A DNA stretch of 64,000 nt from Acidocella facilis ATCC 35904 (GCF_000687875.1 NZ_JHYG01000003.1:186001-250000); one strand, 5' to 3'. Positions 8,118 through 17,337 are shown, counted from the stretch's first letter. Numbers and translations are program-made. The notes: generated from the sequence alone by a model not told the origin.

Positions 8118-11100
8118 TTATTCCGCCGCCATCGCGTGGCCTGGGTCCACCATGTCCATCGCCCGGTGGAAATCCACCGAGAGCAGCCGCGAAACCCCGC
8201 GCTCCTGCATCGTCACCCCGTAAAGCCGGTCCATCCGCGCCATGGTCAGATGATGATGCGTCACCACCAGGAACCTGGTCCCGGTCTCGCGCACCATATC
8301 CTCCAGCAGATTGCAGAACCGCTCCACATTCGCATCATCGAGCGGCGCGTCCACCTCATCGAGCACCGAAATCGGCGCCGGATTGCATTTGAACACCGCG
8401 AAGATCAGCGACAACGCCGTCAGCGCCTGCTCTCCACCCGAGAGCAAGGACAGCGTCGAGAGCTTCTTGCCCGGCGGCTGCGCGAAAATCTCCAGCCCCG
8501 CCTCCAGCGGGTCATCCGACCCCACCAGCGCCAGATGCGCCTTGCCGCCGCCGAACATGCGCGCGAACAGCCCCTGGAAATGCTTATCCACTTCGGCGAA
8601 GACGGTATTCAGCCGCTCCCGCCCCTCGCGGTTCAAATGCCCGATCGAGCCGCGCAATTTGGCGATGGCGGAGGTGATCTCGTCGCGCTCCTTGTCGATG
8701 GTGGCGATCGCGGCTTCCGCCTCATTCACCTCGATCTCGGCGCGCAGATTGACCGCCCCCATCTCCTCGCGCTCGCGCTGCAGCCGTTCCCAGCGCTTGC
8801 GGGCCTTGTCCTCCACCTCGGCATTCAAAACTTCCGGCGGTTCCGGCAGTTCAGGGTTGGCGCCCAGACGCTCCAGAATCCGCTCCGCCACCGTGCCCCA
8901 GGCATGGTTGGCGGCGGTGATGTTGCCTTCCTCACGAGCCCGGGCTTCGCGCGCCGCGGCCAGCTCGGACTCAGCCGCGCGGGCCAGGCGCATCGCGCCC
9001 TCATTGGCGTTCAACGCCTCCTGCAAGGCCTTGGCGGCGACGCGATGGGCTGTTTCAGCCCCCTGCAACGCCTCCTGCGCCTCTTTATGCGCGGTCTGCG
9101 CCTGCTCAGGCGCCGCATTCAGGCTCTCCAGCCCACTCTGCGCCTCGGTCAACCGGGCGGTGAGGTCTTTCAGCCGGTCGCTCGCATCGCGGCCACGCTC
9201 GCGCCAGCCTTCCAGCTCGCGGGTCAGGCTTTGCAAACGCTGGCCGCGCTGGGTCTCGGCATTGCGCAGCGCCAGCAGCCGGGCGCGGGCGGCACTCTCC
9301 GCCTGGCGCGCCTCGTTCAGCGCGTTGCGGGCCTGTTCCACCGCCAGCCTCGCCGCATTCACATCCGGCAACGCCGCATGGGTTTCGCGCAATTTCGCCA
9401 GAGCCGCCTCGGCCTCCTGCGCCTCGCTGCCCGCCTGCTCGGCCTGGGCGGCGGCGGCGGCGGCGCGGGAGGCGCCGCGCTCAGCCTCGGCGGTCAGCCG
9501 GATCGCCTCGTTGCGGGCCTTGTCGAAACGCTGCTCCGCCAGCCGGCGCGCCTCGCGCGCGGCGGTTTCGGCGGCACGATGCGCCTCGCGGGTCTTTGCT
9601 TCATTGGCGCGGGCCTCGCGCTCGGTCGCCTCGGCCTTCACCCGCTCATCGCGCGCCAGCTGCGCGGCTTCGCGGGCCACGGCGCGCTCGCGCTCCAGCT
9701 CGGTCAGACGGTTGCGCTGCTTCAGCCGCACCGCCGCCTCGGAGGCCGCCCCGGCGCGGACAATATACCCATCCCAGCGCCACAACGCGCCCTCGCGCGA
9801 GACCAGAATCTGCCCCGGCGTCAGGTTCGGCTGATAGAGATCCCCGGTCTCGCCCTCCGGCAGCAGCAGAATATGCGAGAAAGCCCGCTTCAGCGCCTCC
9901 GGCCCCTGCGCCAGCTCGGCGAAGCTCTGCAGCTTGCCGGTCGTGCTCTCCAGCGCCGGCAGCGCGCGCCAATGCCGCGCCGCGGTGAGGTCCGCCGAGG
10001 CCGATAATTCCTCCCGCAACGCCGCGCCCAAGGCCGCTTCCAGCCCTGGCGGCACGGTGATCTGATCCAGGATCGGCTGGCTCTCCCGCCCGAATTTCTG
10101 CGCCAGCAACGCCGCCAGCGCGTCATATTCGGTGCCCACCTTGGTCGCCGTGGCTTCCAGCGAGGCGGCGCGCGAGCGTGCCCCGGCCAGCTCGGCTTCC
10201 GCAACCGTCCGCGCCTCGGCGGCCTCGGCCTCCGCCTTCACCTTCGCCGCCTCGGCTTCGGTGACCGCCTCGCGCGCTCCGGCCAGAGCCGCCTCGGCAT
10301 CGGCGCGCTCCGTCTCCGCCGCCGCCACCCGCTCGGGCGGGATCAGCGTCGCGGCGATCTTGTCATGCTCGGCCTTGGTCTCGGCCGCGCGCTGGCCCAG
10401 CCGACGGGCCCGGCTCTCGGCTTCCTGCAGAGCGCGGCGGGCGGCATCCGCCTCAGCGGCCAGACGGGCGGCATATTCGGTGGCCTTGGTGGCAGCCGCC
10501 TCGGCGGCGCGCATCGTCTCCAACGCCGCCTCGGCCTCATCCGCGGCCTGATCGATCGCCGCCGGCGCGGCGCTGGTTTCCTGCTGCAGCACCTCCTGCT
10601 CGGCGACCAGACGCGCCTGCGCCGCCTGCGCATCCGCCACCAGCTTTTCCGCATGGCCATGGTCGCGGCGCAGCGCCTCCAGCCGGGCCTTGGCGTCGTT
10701 CAGCGCGGCGCGGGCGCGGGCTTCCTGCTCCTTCACCTGCTCCAGCCCGATGCGCGCGCGCTCCAGCACCGTCCGCGCCTGCGCCTCCGCCTCACGCAGC
10801 GCCGGCAGATTGGTGTCGGCCGCCTCGGCCTGGGCCGCGCTTTCCGCGGCCTTCGCAGCCGCCGCCACCACCCGCGCCTCGGCGGCGGCGAAAGCGGCCT
10901 GCGCCGTCTCCCGCGCCTTCACCGAAATCGCCCGCTGAATGGACAGCAGCTCCGCCTCGGCGGCACGGATATTGCCCGAAAGCCCCTTATAGCGCGTCGC
11001 CTGCCGTGCCTGCTTGCGCAGCTCACCTAGCCGCGCCTCCAGCTGGCCTTTCAGATCATCGGCGCGCAGCAGATTCTGCTCCGCCCCTTTCAGCTTCAGC

Positions 11101-11648
11101 TCCGCCTCGTGCCGCCTGGCATGCAGCCCGGTGATGCCCGCCGCCTCTTCCAGCAGCGCCCGGCGCTCCTCCGGCCTGGCATTCACCAGCGCACCGACCC
11201 GCCCCTGGCTCACCATCGCCGAGGCGCGCGAGCCCGAGGCCAGGTCCGCGAACAAGGTCTGCACGTCGCGGGCGCGCGCCTCCTTGCCGTTGACCCTGTA
11301 GGCGCTGCCCGCCCCGCGCTCGATCTTGCGGGAAATCTCCAGATCCGCCGATTCCTGAAAGGGCGGCGGCGCCAGCCCCAGCGTCTCCTCCAGCGTCAGC
11401 GTCACTTCCGCCAGATTCCGCGCCGCCCGGCCGGAGGTGCCGGCGAAGATCACATCCTCCATCTCATTGCCGCGCATATTGCGGGCATTGGCCTCGCCCA
11501 TCGCCCAGCGCAGCGCCTCGATGACGTTGGATTTGCCGCACCCGTTCGGCCCGACCACCCCGGTCAGACCGGGGAGGATCTCCACCGTCGTCGGGTCGGC
11601 AAAGCTCTTGAAACCGGCAATCCGCAGCCGGGCGAAACGAGCGGGCAT
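8118..11648 (-). CDS. smc: Chromosome segregation protein SMC
   Basis: Full-length SMC ATPase of 1176 residues that, with ScpA/ScpB, compacts and separates chromosomes. Walker A GPNGCGKS is at residues 33-40. Very long Ala/Glu/Arg-rich coiled coils flank a hinge at about 480-640. The C-terminal head carries the signature LSGGEQALTALSL and the Walker B stretch VLDEVDAPLDDANV. GGAGG precedes the ATG. The dsbA-like gene ends 10 bp upstream, giving an order dciA-dsbA-smc often kept in alphaproteobacteria. Long open frames on the other strand follow from the Ala/Glu-rich codon pattern and are not genes. Confidence 0.97.
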   Translation of the reverse strand: MPARFARLRIAGFKSFADPTTVEILPGLTGVVGPNGCGKSNVIEALRWAMGEANARNMRGNEMEDVIFAGTSGRAARNLAEVTLTLEETLGLAPPPFQESADLEISRKIERGAGSAYRVNGKEARARDVQTLFADLASGSRASAMVSQGRVGALVNARPEERRALLEEAAGITGLHARRHEAELKLKGAEQNLLRADDLKGQLEARLGELRKQARQATRYKGLSGNIRAAEAELLSIQRAISVKARETAQAAFAAAEARVVAAAAKAAESAAQAEAADTNLPALREAEAQARTVLERARIGLEQVKEQEARARAALNDAKARLEALRRDHGHAEKLVADAQAAQARLVAEQEVLQQETSAAPAAIDQAADEAEAALETMRAAEAAATKATEYAARLAAEADAARRALQEAESRARRLGQRAAETKAEHDKIAATLIPPERVAAAETERADAEAALAGAREAVTEAEAAKVKAEAEAAEARTVAEAELAGARSRAASLEATATKVGTEYDALAALLAQKFGRESQPILDQITVPPGLEAALGAALREELSASADLTAARHWRALPALESTTGKLQSFAELAQGPEALKRAFSHILLLPEGETGDLYQPNLTPGQILVSREGALWRWDGYIVRAGAASEAAVRLKQRNRLTELERERAVAREAAQLARDERVKAEATEREARANEAKTREAHRAAETAAREARRLAEQRFDKARNEAIRLTAEAERGASRAAAAAAQAEQAGSEAQEAEAALAKLRETHAALPDVNAARLAVEQARNALNEARQAESAARARLLALRNAETQRGQRLQSLTRELEGWRERGRDASDRLKDLTARLTEAQSGLESLNAAPEQAQTAHKEAQEALQGAETAHRVAAKALQEALNANEGAMRLARAAESELAAAREARAREEGNITAANHAWGTVAERILERLGANPELPEPPEVLNAEVEDKARKRWERLQREREEMGAVNLRAEIEVNEAEAAIATIDKERDEITSAIAKLRGSIGHLNREGRERLNTVFAEVDKHFQGLFARMFGGGKAHLALVGSDDPLEAGLEIFAQPPGKKLSTLSLLSGGEQALTALSLIFAVFKCNPAPISVLDEVDAPLDDANVERFCNLLEDMVRETGTRFLVVTHHHLTMARMDRLYGVTMQERGVSRLLSVDFHRAMDMVDPGHAMAAE

Positions 11649-11658
11649 TCAGCCTCCT

Positions 11659-12276
11659 TTAGCCCCCGGCCGCCTTGGCGATCAGGGCGGCGAAATCCTC
11701 GTAATCCATCGCCCCCGGATAGGTCTTGCCGTTCAGCACGAAGGACGGGGTGGCGTTGATCTTGTAGGTGGTCTCGGCTTCCTTCTGGCCGGCGAGAATC
11801 CATTTCGCCAGCGCCATGTCGTTCCAGGCCTTGTCGTAGGTCGCCTGGTCCATGCCGGCCAGGGCGGCATATTTGAAGATCGAGGCGTGATAATCCTCGC
11901 CCTGCTGGAAGGCCCAGTCATTCTGGCTGGCAAACAGCGCCTCGATGAACGGGTAATATTCATCCACCGGCAGATAGCGCGCCACCTGGGCCGCCTTCAG
12001 CGCCACCTGGTCGAGCGGGAAATCATGATAGACGATGCGCAGCTTGCCGGTATCCACCAGCTTCGGCTTCACCTGCGGCATGGTGACCGTGCCGAACTCG
12101 GCGCAATGGGTGCAGGTGAGGGAGAAGAACTCCATGATCGTCACCGGCGCGGTGGCGGAGCCGATCGAGCGCTGCGTCTCGGTGGCCGGAAGGCTGCCCG
12201 AGTCGGCCCAGGCGGCGCCTGGCATCAGCGCGCTGGCACCCACAACAGATAGTATGGAACGGCGAGTAAACTGCAT
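11659..12276 (-). CDS. DsbA-family thiol:disulfide oxidoreductase
   Basis: Periplasmic thioredoxin-fold protein of 205 residues. The leader MQFTRRSILSVVGASALMPGA has a twin-Arg and a hydrophobic core ending near AWA. The active site CTHC follows FFSLT at the end of the first strand, and the cis-Pro loop is ATPSFVLNG. The ATG at 12276 is chosen because TTGTCTCC on the plus strand gives a GGAGACAA Shine-Dalgarno; upstream residues would break the leader. It most resembles the single-domain DsbA/DsbG-like proteins usually encoded next to smc in alphaproteobacteria. It probably introduces disulfides into exported proteins. Confidence 0.92.
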   Translation of the reverse strand: MQFTRRSILSVVGASALMPGAAWADSGSLPATETQRSIGSATAPVTIMEFFSLTCTHCAEFGTVTMPQVKPKLVDTGKLRIVYHDFPLDQVALKAAQVARYLPVDEYYPFIEALFASQNDWAFQQGEDYHASIFKYAALAGMDQATYDKAWNDMALAKWILAGQKEAETTYKINATPSFVLNGKTYPGAMDYEDFAALIAKAAGG

Positions 12277-12336
12277 GTTGTCTCCTATATCTAGTGTAGC
12301 CAAAGACCCTGCCGGGAGTCCAACCCGGCGTGCGAG

Positions 12337-12840
12337 TTATCCACGGGATTTTAAGCCCTGGTAGAGCCGGGCCAGCGCCTCGCCCAGCGGGCCGGGCGGC
12401 AGATCCTCCGGCGGGGCGGCGGGATGGCGCGGTTTCGGGCGGGCCGGCGGGGTGGCGGGCGGGCGCGGCGCCTGCTGCTCGAAGCGCAGCCGCTCGATCA
12501 TGCTCTGCCCCAAAGCCAGGTTCAGCCGGCCGATGATCTGCGGGGCGGCGAGTTGCAGCTCCATCGCGGTCGGCCCGGTGCAGCCCAGTGTGAGCGTGCC
12601 GCCGGCGAATTTCAGCGGGGCGGCGCGCGCCGCCAGCTCGGGTCCGGCCAGCTGCGCCCAGTCCGCCATCAGCTGCGCGGCCGCGGGGGCGCGCTTGCGA
12701 AAGGCCGGACGGGTGACCGGCGCCAGCACCGCCGCGATGCCGCGCGGGCCGAAATTGCGCGGCGCAGATTCCTGCGGCACAATCGGCGCCCGTGGCGCAC
12801 GCTTCTTCTTCCCCTCCTCCGGCACGCAAACTCCTCTCAT
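12337..12840 (-). CDS. DUF721 / DciA-like protein
   Basis: Protein of 167 residues with a basic, disordered first 40 residues and a DUF721 core (about 45-130: LAPVTRPAFRKRAPAAAQLMADWAQLAGPELA and GGTLTLGCTGPTAMELQL). DciA of this family loads the replicative helicase DnaB in bacteria lacking DnaC. The proline-rich C terminus is unremarkable. The start is either ATG 12840 (used) or ATG 12870. With either one the gene overlaps the divergent mutY start by at least 49 bp. It heads the likely dciA-dsbA-smc operon. Confidence 0.8.
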   Translation of the reverse strand: MRGVCVPEEGKKKRAPRAPIVPQESAPRNFGPRGIAAVLAPVTRPAFRKRAPAAAQLMADWAQLAGPELAARAAPLKFAGGTLTLGCTGPTAMELQLAAPQIIGRLNLALGQSMIERLRFEQQAPRPPATPPARPKPRHPAAPPEDLPPGPLGEALARLYQGLKSRG

Positions 12841-13829
12841 GGTATCACCGCCATCGCCGTCATCTGCCATGGCGCTCGGCCCCTGGCGAGCATGCCGACC
12901 CTTACCATGTCTGGCTCTCCGAAATCATGTTGCAGCAGACGGTTGTGGCAACCGTGCGGCCTTATTACGCCAGATTTCTAGAAACCTACCCCACCGTGCA
13001 AGATCTCGCCGCCGCCAGCGTGGAGGAGGTCTGCGCCCTCTGGGCCGGGCTTGGCTATTACGCACGCGCCAGAAACCTGCATAAATGCGCGGTCGCGGTG
13101 GCGGCGCTGGGCGAATTCCCTGATTGTATCGAAGGGTTACGCGCCCTCCCCGGCATCGGCCCCTACACCGCCAACGCCATCGGCGCGATCGCCTTCAACC
13201 TGCCGGTGCTGCCCGTCGACGGCAATATCGAACGCGTCGCCGCCCGCCTCTTCGCCATCACCGACCCGCTGCCGAGCTCCAAGAAAGCCATCGCCACCGC
13301 CGCCGAGGCGCTGATGCGCGACCAGGCCGCCCGCCAAGCTCCCGGCGATTTCGCCCAGGCTCTGTTCGATCTGGGGGCCACCATCTGCACCCCCAAATCC
13401 CCCGCCTGCGCCATCTGCCCCTGGAGGGAACATTGCGCGGCCCATGCCCAGGGCATCGCCGCCACCCTCCCGGCCAAGGCGAAAAAGCCCGAGCGCCCGC
13501 GCCGTGAGGGCATCGCCTATATGCTGCTGGACGCGCAGGACAATGTGCTGCTGCTGCGCCGCCCGCCCAGCGGGCTGCTCGGCGGCATGCTGGCCCTGCC
13601 GGACACCCCGCCGGTGAAAACCCGTTGGCGCGATGCCGGCGCCATCGAGCATATCTTCACCCATTTCGCTCTGACTTTGTCCGTGAAGGTGGCCCGCGTG
13701 CCCGCTTTGCCGGAGGGCGCGCTGCATGCCCCGGTCGGCACCGCCCCGGTGCCCTCCGTCATGCGCAAGGCGCTTGACGCCGGTTGCCTGGCGCTCAACC
13801 ATGCGGGGAATGGAAACCGATCCGCATAA
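12792..13829 (+). CDS. mutY: A/G-specific adenine DNA glycosylase MutY
   Basis: Base-excision enzyme of 345 residues that removes adenine opposite 8-oxoguanine. The catalytic Glu lies in LSEIMLQQT, the helix-hairpin-helix is LPGIGPYTANAIGAIAF, and the catalytic Asp is in LPVDGNIERV. The 4Fe-4S ligands follow the C-x6-C-x2-C-x5-C pattern (CTPKSPAC-AIC-PWREHC). A NUDIX-like domain that reads the 8-oxoG side fills the last 120 residues. The only in-frame start before the conserved RKLLSWYHRHRRHLPWR helix is GTG 12792, inside the dciA-like gene. Confidence 0.96.
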   Translation: MAHASSSPPPARKLLSWYHRHRRHLPWRSAPGEHADPYHVWLSEIMLQQTVVATVRPYYARFLETYPTVQDLAAASVEEVCALWAGLGYYARARNLHKCAVAVAALGEFPDCIEGLRALPGIGPYTANAIGAIAFNLPVLPVDGNIERVAARLFAITDPLPSSKKAIATAAEALMRDQAARQAPGDFAQALFDLGATICTPKSPACAICPWREHCAAHAQGIAATLPAKAKKPERPRREGIAYMLLDAQDNVLLLRRPPSGLLGGMLALPDTPPVKTRWRDAGAIEHIFTHFALTLSVKVARVPALPEGALHAPVGTAPVPSVMRKALDAGCLALNHAGNGNRSA

Positions 13830-14832
13830 CGGCCTGCTGGCCATCGATACCCATGTCGACATCCCCTGGCCGGAAGGCCCCAGCCCGTTCGAGGACGGGC
13901 CGCGCTGTGTCGATCTGCCGAAGATGCGGCAGGGCCGGGTGGGGGCCGTATGCTTCGCCGCCTACATCCCGCAGGGACGGCGCGACGATGCCGGGCACCA
14001 GGCCGCCACCACCCGGGCGCGGGCGATGCTGGACGCCATCGCCGCCATGGTCCCGGCGGATGGCTCTGGCGGCATCTGGGCGACCAGTGCGGGGGCCATC
14101 GAGGCCGCCTTCGCCGCGGGCAGGCCGGGCATCGTCCCGGTCATCGAAAACGGCTACGCCATCGGCAAGAACCTCGCTTTGCTGGACGAGTTCGCCGCCC
14201 GTGGCATCCGCTACATGACCCTCACCCATAACGGCCATAACGAGATCGCGGACGCCGCCATCGCTTTGCCGACCTTGGGCGACCCCGAGGCGCTCTATGG
14301 CGGGCTCTCGGATTTCGGCCAGGCGGTGATCGCGCGGATGAATGAGCTGGGCGTGCTGATCGACATCTCCCACGCCTCCAAGGCGACGATGATGCAGGCG
14401 GCCCAGCGCTCGCGCACCCCGGTGGTGGCGACCCATAGCTGCATGAAAACCCTGTGCGAGCATAAGCGCAATCTGGACGACGAACAGCTCGACGCGCTGG
14501 CCGCCACTGGCGGGCTGGCGCAGATCACCATCGTCTCCAATTTCCTCCGCCCGAAAGCCCGCGCGGCGGACCTCACGGTGGAGGACATTGTCGACCATGT
14601 CGATTACGCGGTGAAACGCATGGGCATCGACCATGTCGGCATCGGCACCGATTTCGACGGCGGCGGCGGCGTGCGCGGCTTTATGAACGCCAGCCAAACC
14701 CCGAACCTGACGACGGCTTTGGCGAAGCGCGGGTATGGGCGGGCCGAGATCGAGAAAATCTGGGGCGGGAATTTTTTGCGGCTGATGCGAAAGGCTGAGG
14801 CCGTGGCGGGGGAGAAGGCGGCGGCGGAGTAG
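13810..14832 (+). CDS. Membrane/renal-type dipeptidase, M19
   Basis: Zinc dipeptidase of 340 residues. Metal ligands typical of M19 are visible: HxD in DTHVDIPWP, the Glu in VIENGYA, and His in DISHASKATMM and ATHSCMK; the GIGTDFDGG loop follows. Members cleave dipeptides, including D-amino-acid ones. ATG 13810 is used because GCGGGGA precedes it; it begins 20 bp before the mutY stop, so the two are probably co-transcribed. No signal peptide, so cytosolic. A longer frame to 13726 overlaps mutY fully and is unlikely. Confidence 0.93.
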   Translation: METDPHNGLLAIDTHVDIPWPEGPSPFEDGPRCVDLPKMRQGRVGAVCFAAYIPQGRRDDAGHQAATTRARAMLDAIAAMVPADGSGGIWATSAGAIEAAFAAGRPGIVPVIENGYAIGKNLALLDEFAARGIRYMTLTHNGHNEIADAAIALPTLGDPEALYGGLSDFGQAVIARMNELGVLIDISHASKATMMQAAQRSRTPVVATHSCMKTLCEHKRNLDDEQLDALAATGGLAQITIVSNFLRPKARAADLTVEDIVDHVDYAVKRMGIDHVGIGTDFDGGGGVRGFMNASQTPNLTTALAKRGYGRAEIEKIWGGNFLRLMRKAEAVAGEKAAAE

Positions 14833-14876
14833 GGGCAGGCCCGGAAGGCTAGTGCGGGCCGGGAGAGGAGAAGCGG

Positions 14877-14963
14877 TTGCGGGGTGAGGAACGGGGCCAA
14901 ACCCACGCTCGAGCCGGTAAAGGCTTCGGCGATTTCGCTCAACCACGCATAGGTACACCTCAT
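14877..14963 (-). pseudogene. Possible DUF2924 C-terminal remnant
   Basis: On the minus strand this stretch reads MRCTYAWLSEIAEAFTGS and a few residues more. It resembles the C-terminal LSxIAxxITG motif of DUF2924 proteins, which usually sit beside site-specific recombinase genes on islands. There is no matching N-terminal part and the frame then runs antisense through the dipeptidase gene. The similarity is short, so this is only a pointer to past island activity next to the AT-rich gene that follows. Confidence 0.25.
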
Positions 14964-14981
14964 AAGCCTGAATTGTGAAGG

Positions 14982-15008
14982 TTGAGCTTAAATTTTTGAT
15001 GCTATACT
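14982..15008 (+). promoter_or_regulatory. Likely promoter of the AlbA_2 gene
   Basis: TTGAGC (14982-14987) and TATACT (15003-15008) lie 36 bp ahead of the GTG start, with a short 15-bp spacer in AT-rich DNA. The -10 match is good, the spacing poor. Confidence 0.4.
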
Positions 15009-15043
15009 CTTCCGAATTGTGAACGATTTTGTTGGAGTTTGTC

Positions 15044-16426
15044 GTGGAAATTGCCCTTAAGAACCTCGATCGTGAGGCATATGAGGAACTGCTTACTATC
15101 TCCGAGACGCACTTCGTAGATCTCAAGAGTACAGAGATTTTGCCTGCAAAATTGACGAGGACTATATCGGCATTTGCGAATACTGGGGGTGGCGAAATTT
15201 ACGTTGGCATTGAAGAAATGGAGGGCGCCGACGGCAAGGAGCGCATATGGAATGGTTTCTCTGATCAAGAGGCTGCAAATCCGATATTTCAAATGCTTGA
15301 ACAACTAAACCCTCTTGGAAACAACTATGCTGCAGAATTCATAAGCAGCCACGATGCTCCCGGAATTTTACTGCATCTTACGATTTTTAAGACAGCAGAT
15401 ATCGTGTTTGCTACCGAGGGCAAAGCTTATGTCAGGAGAAATGCTCAGAATCTTCCTGTCACAAACGATCAAGCGCTTGAACGGCTGCGATATGACAAGG
15501 GGGTAAAATCATTTGAGGACGAGGTCGTCAATATTGAAAAAAAAGAGGTTGATAATTCGAATACAATAATCGAATTCCTTTTGGATACGATACCAACAAG
15601 CGAGCCCGCTATATGGCTTGAAAAGCAACGAATTCTAATTGACAACAAACCCACTGTAGCTGCTGTTCTGCTTTATTCCGACAACCCGCAAGCTGTGCTC
15701 CCCAAGAGGTCTGCGGTAAAGATCTTGCGCTATCAGACGAAGCACGATGCAGAAAGAGATTTTTTGGTATTTGACCCGATTACGGTTGAGGGGCCTCTCT
15801 ATGAATTGATTTACGCGGCCGTGGATCGGGTAAAGGAGATCATAGAAGGTATGGAGAAAATCGGTCCATCAGGCATGGAAAAAATCATTTATCCCGAAGA
15901 AGCGCTGCATGAGTTGCTGACAAACTCGGTGCTGCACCGTGATTATAATGTTGCGGCGGACGTCCAGGTGCGCATCTTCGATAATCGAGTTGAAATAGAA
16001 AGCCCTGGTCGCTTGCCTGGCCACGTGACTGTCCAAAATATATCTAAAACTCAATTTGCTAGAAATCCGAAAGTTGTTCGTCTAATTAATAAATTTAAAA
16101 ACCCACCAAACAAAGATGTTGGGGAGGGAATTAATACCGCATTCGAATCGATGGGCAAGTTACGCCTAAAAGAGCCGTCTATCGAAGAATTAGATGATTC
16201 CGTTCTAGTTACGTTAAGACATGAGAGTCTCGGCTCTCCGGAGCAAATCGTATTAGAGTATCTGAAGAACGAAAAGGAAATTACCAATGCGATTGCCCGA
16301 GATTTAACTGGCATAAAATCTGAAAATTCGATGAAGCAAGTATTTTATCGTTTGCGAGAACGAGGGCAACTCGAACAATCGCCAAAGGTGGCTGGAAAAA
16401 AGCCGTCGTGGCGAAAACCTGAATAG
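15044..16426 (+). CDS. AlbA_2 / HATPase_c_4 regulator, AT-rich (COG2865-like)
   Basis: A 460-residue protein. The N-terminal Schlafen AlbA_2 domain (about 10-130) has the hallmark TISAFANTGGGEIYVGIEE. A central HATPase_c_4 region (about 280-390) contains ALHELLTNSVLHRDYN and RVEIESPGRLPG, and the last 60 residues form a winged-helix-like end. COG2865 members are called ATP-dependent regulators or helicases, but their biochemistry is poorly known, and some belong to mobile or defence loci. Base and codon use is far more AT-rich than all neighbours, which signals horizontal transfer. GTG 15044 is preferred to TTG 15029 because GGAG stands six bases ahead. Confidence 0.85.
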   Translation: MEIALKNLDREAYEELLTISETHFVDLKSTEILPAKLTRTISAFANTGGGEIYVGIEEMEGADGKERIWNGFSDQEAANPIFQMLEQLNPLGNNYAAEFISSHDAPGILLHLTIFKTADIVFATEGKAYVRRNAQNLPVTNDQALERLRYDKGVKSFEDEVVNIEKKEVDNSNTIIEFLLDTIPTSEPAIWLEKQRILIDNKPTVAAVLLYSDNPQAVLPKRSAVKILRYQTKHDAERDFLVFDPITVEGPLYELIYAAVDRVKEIIEGMEKIGPSGMEKIIYPEEALHELLTNSVLHRDYNVAADVQVRIFDNRVEIESPGRLPGHVTVQNISKTQFARNPKVVRLINKFKNPPNKDVGEGINTAFESMGKLRLKEPSIEELDDSVLVTLRHESLGSPEQIVLEYLKNEKEITNAIARDLTGIKSENSMKQVFYRLRERGQLEQSPKVAGKKPSWRKPE

Positions 16427-16650
16427 AAACGAGGCCGGGTAGATGATGGCCGCTGCTGCTGGTATCATCAGTTATCCGGGTTAATCCCCGGGTTCACCAG
16501 CGCAGCATCTTTCTGAATGAAGCGTTGTCCCTTCACGACTGCTCTGGAATGACCGCTATCGCGTATCGGCGATGCCCTTGAAGTGACCGTCACAAGCGTA
16601 AAGTGGTCGTTCCTTAGTGATGTCGTCTAAACCTGCGCCTCCAAGCCCCC
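16427..16650. other. Non-coding region after the AT-rich gene
   Basis: No credible gene. It holds an imperfect 12-bp inverted repeat (16546-16557 against 16602-16613, ten of twelve matching) and the small palindrome GTGACCGTCAC (16583-16593). Base composition lies between island and core. It could be the scar of an insertion end, but nothing proves this. Confidence 0.3.
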
Positions 16651-17337
16651 CTACACCCCCGCCAACAACGCCCCCGAATCCGCCACCGCCCCAAACACCC
16701 CGCCCTGCATCGTCACCATTTTTAGCGCCGCCGCATGGTTCCCCGCATCCGTCGCCGCACAGCAATCCTCCAGGATCACGCACTCAAATCCACGATCATT
16801 CGCCTCGCGCATGGTCGTATGCACGCACACATCCGTGGTAATCCCGGTCAGCACCAGATTGCGGATGCGTTTCTGGTTCAAAATCAGCTCCAGATCCGTC
16901 GCGCAGAACGAACCCTTGCCCGGCTTGTCGATGATGATCTCGCCCGGCAGCGGCGCCAGCTCGGGAATAATCTCCCAGCCTGGCTCGCCGCGCACCAGAA
17001 TTCGCCCGCACGGCCCGGCATCGCCAATCCCCGCCCCGATCTGGCGTGAGCGCCAGCGTTTATTCGCCGGCAGATCCGCCAGGTCCGGCCGGTGCCCCTC
17101 GCGCGTATGGATGATCGTATAGCCCCCCGCCCGCATCGCCCGCAGCACCGCCTGGATCGGGCCGATCGGCGCGCGGGTCAGCGCGATGTCATAGCCCATC
17201 TTGTCCACATACCCGCCCGGCCCGCAAAAATCCGTCTGCATGTCGATGATCACCAGCGCCGTGGTCTGCGGTCCCAGGCTGCCATCATAGGGCCAGGGAT
17301 AGGGGCGGGCGGTGATGCTGCGGGTCGGCTGGGTCAT
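16651..17337 (-). CDS. Isochorismatase-family amidohydrolase (biuret-hydrolase-like)
   Basis: Cysteine hydrolase of 228 residues. The catalytic triad is visible as Asp in [10 protein letters not shown], Lys in IDKPGKGSF and Cys in TDVCVHTT. The stretches [30 protein letters not shown] and [17 protein letters not shown] are those of the biuret/triuret hydrolase branch rather than of true isochorismatases. ATG 17337 opens just before the conserved PYPWPYDG stretch. It is a paralogue of the enzyme at 25997-26659, but sits apart from that operon, next to a ROK kinase. Substrate not determinable; a linear amide such as biuret or triuret is the best guess. Confidence 0.85.
   Translation of the reverse strand: MTQPTRSITARPYPWPYDGSLGPQTTALVIIDMQTDFCGPGGYVDKMGYDIALTRAPIGPIQAVLRAMRAGGYTIIHTREGHRPDLADLPANKRWRSRQIGAGIGDAGPCGRILVRGEPGWEIIPELAPLPGEIIIDKPGKGSFCATDLELILNQKRIRNLVLTGITTDVCVHTTMREANDRGFECVILEDCCAATDAGNHAAALKMVTMQGGVFGAVADSGALLAGV

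Noticed and set aside
8136-10007. Long plus-strand frames opposite smc
   Set aside because: Smc is complete with all motifs; the opposite frames are compositional shadows of its Ala/Glu-rich coiled coils.
14604-14963. 119-codon minus-strand gene
   Set aside because: Most of it is antisense to the intact dipeptidase; only its first 29 residues attract attention, as a possible remnant.
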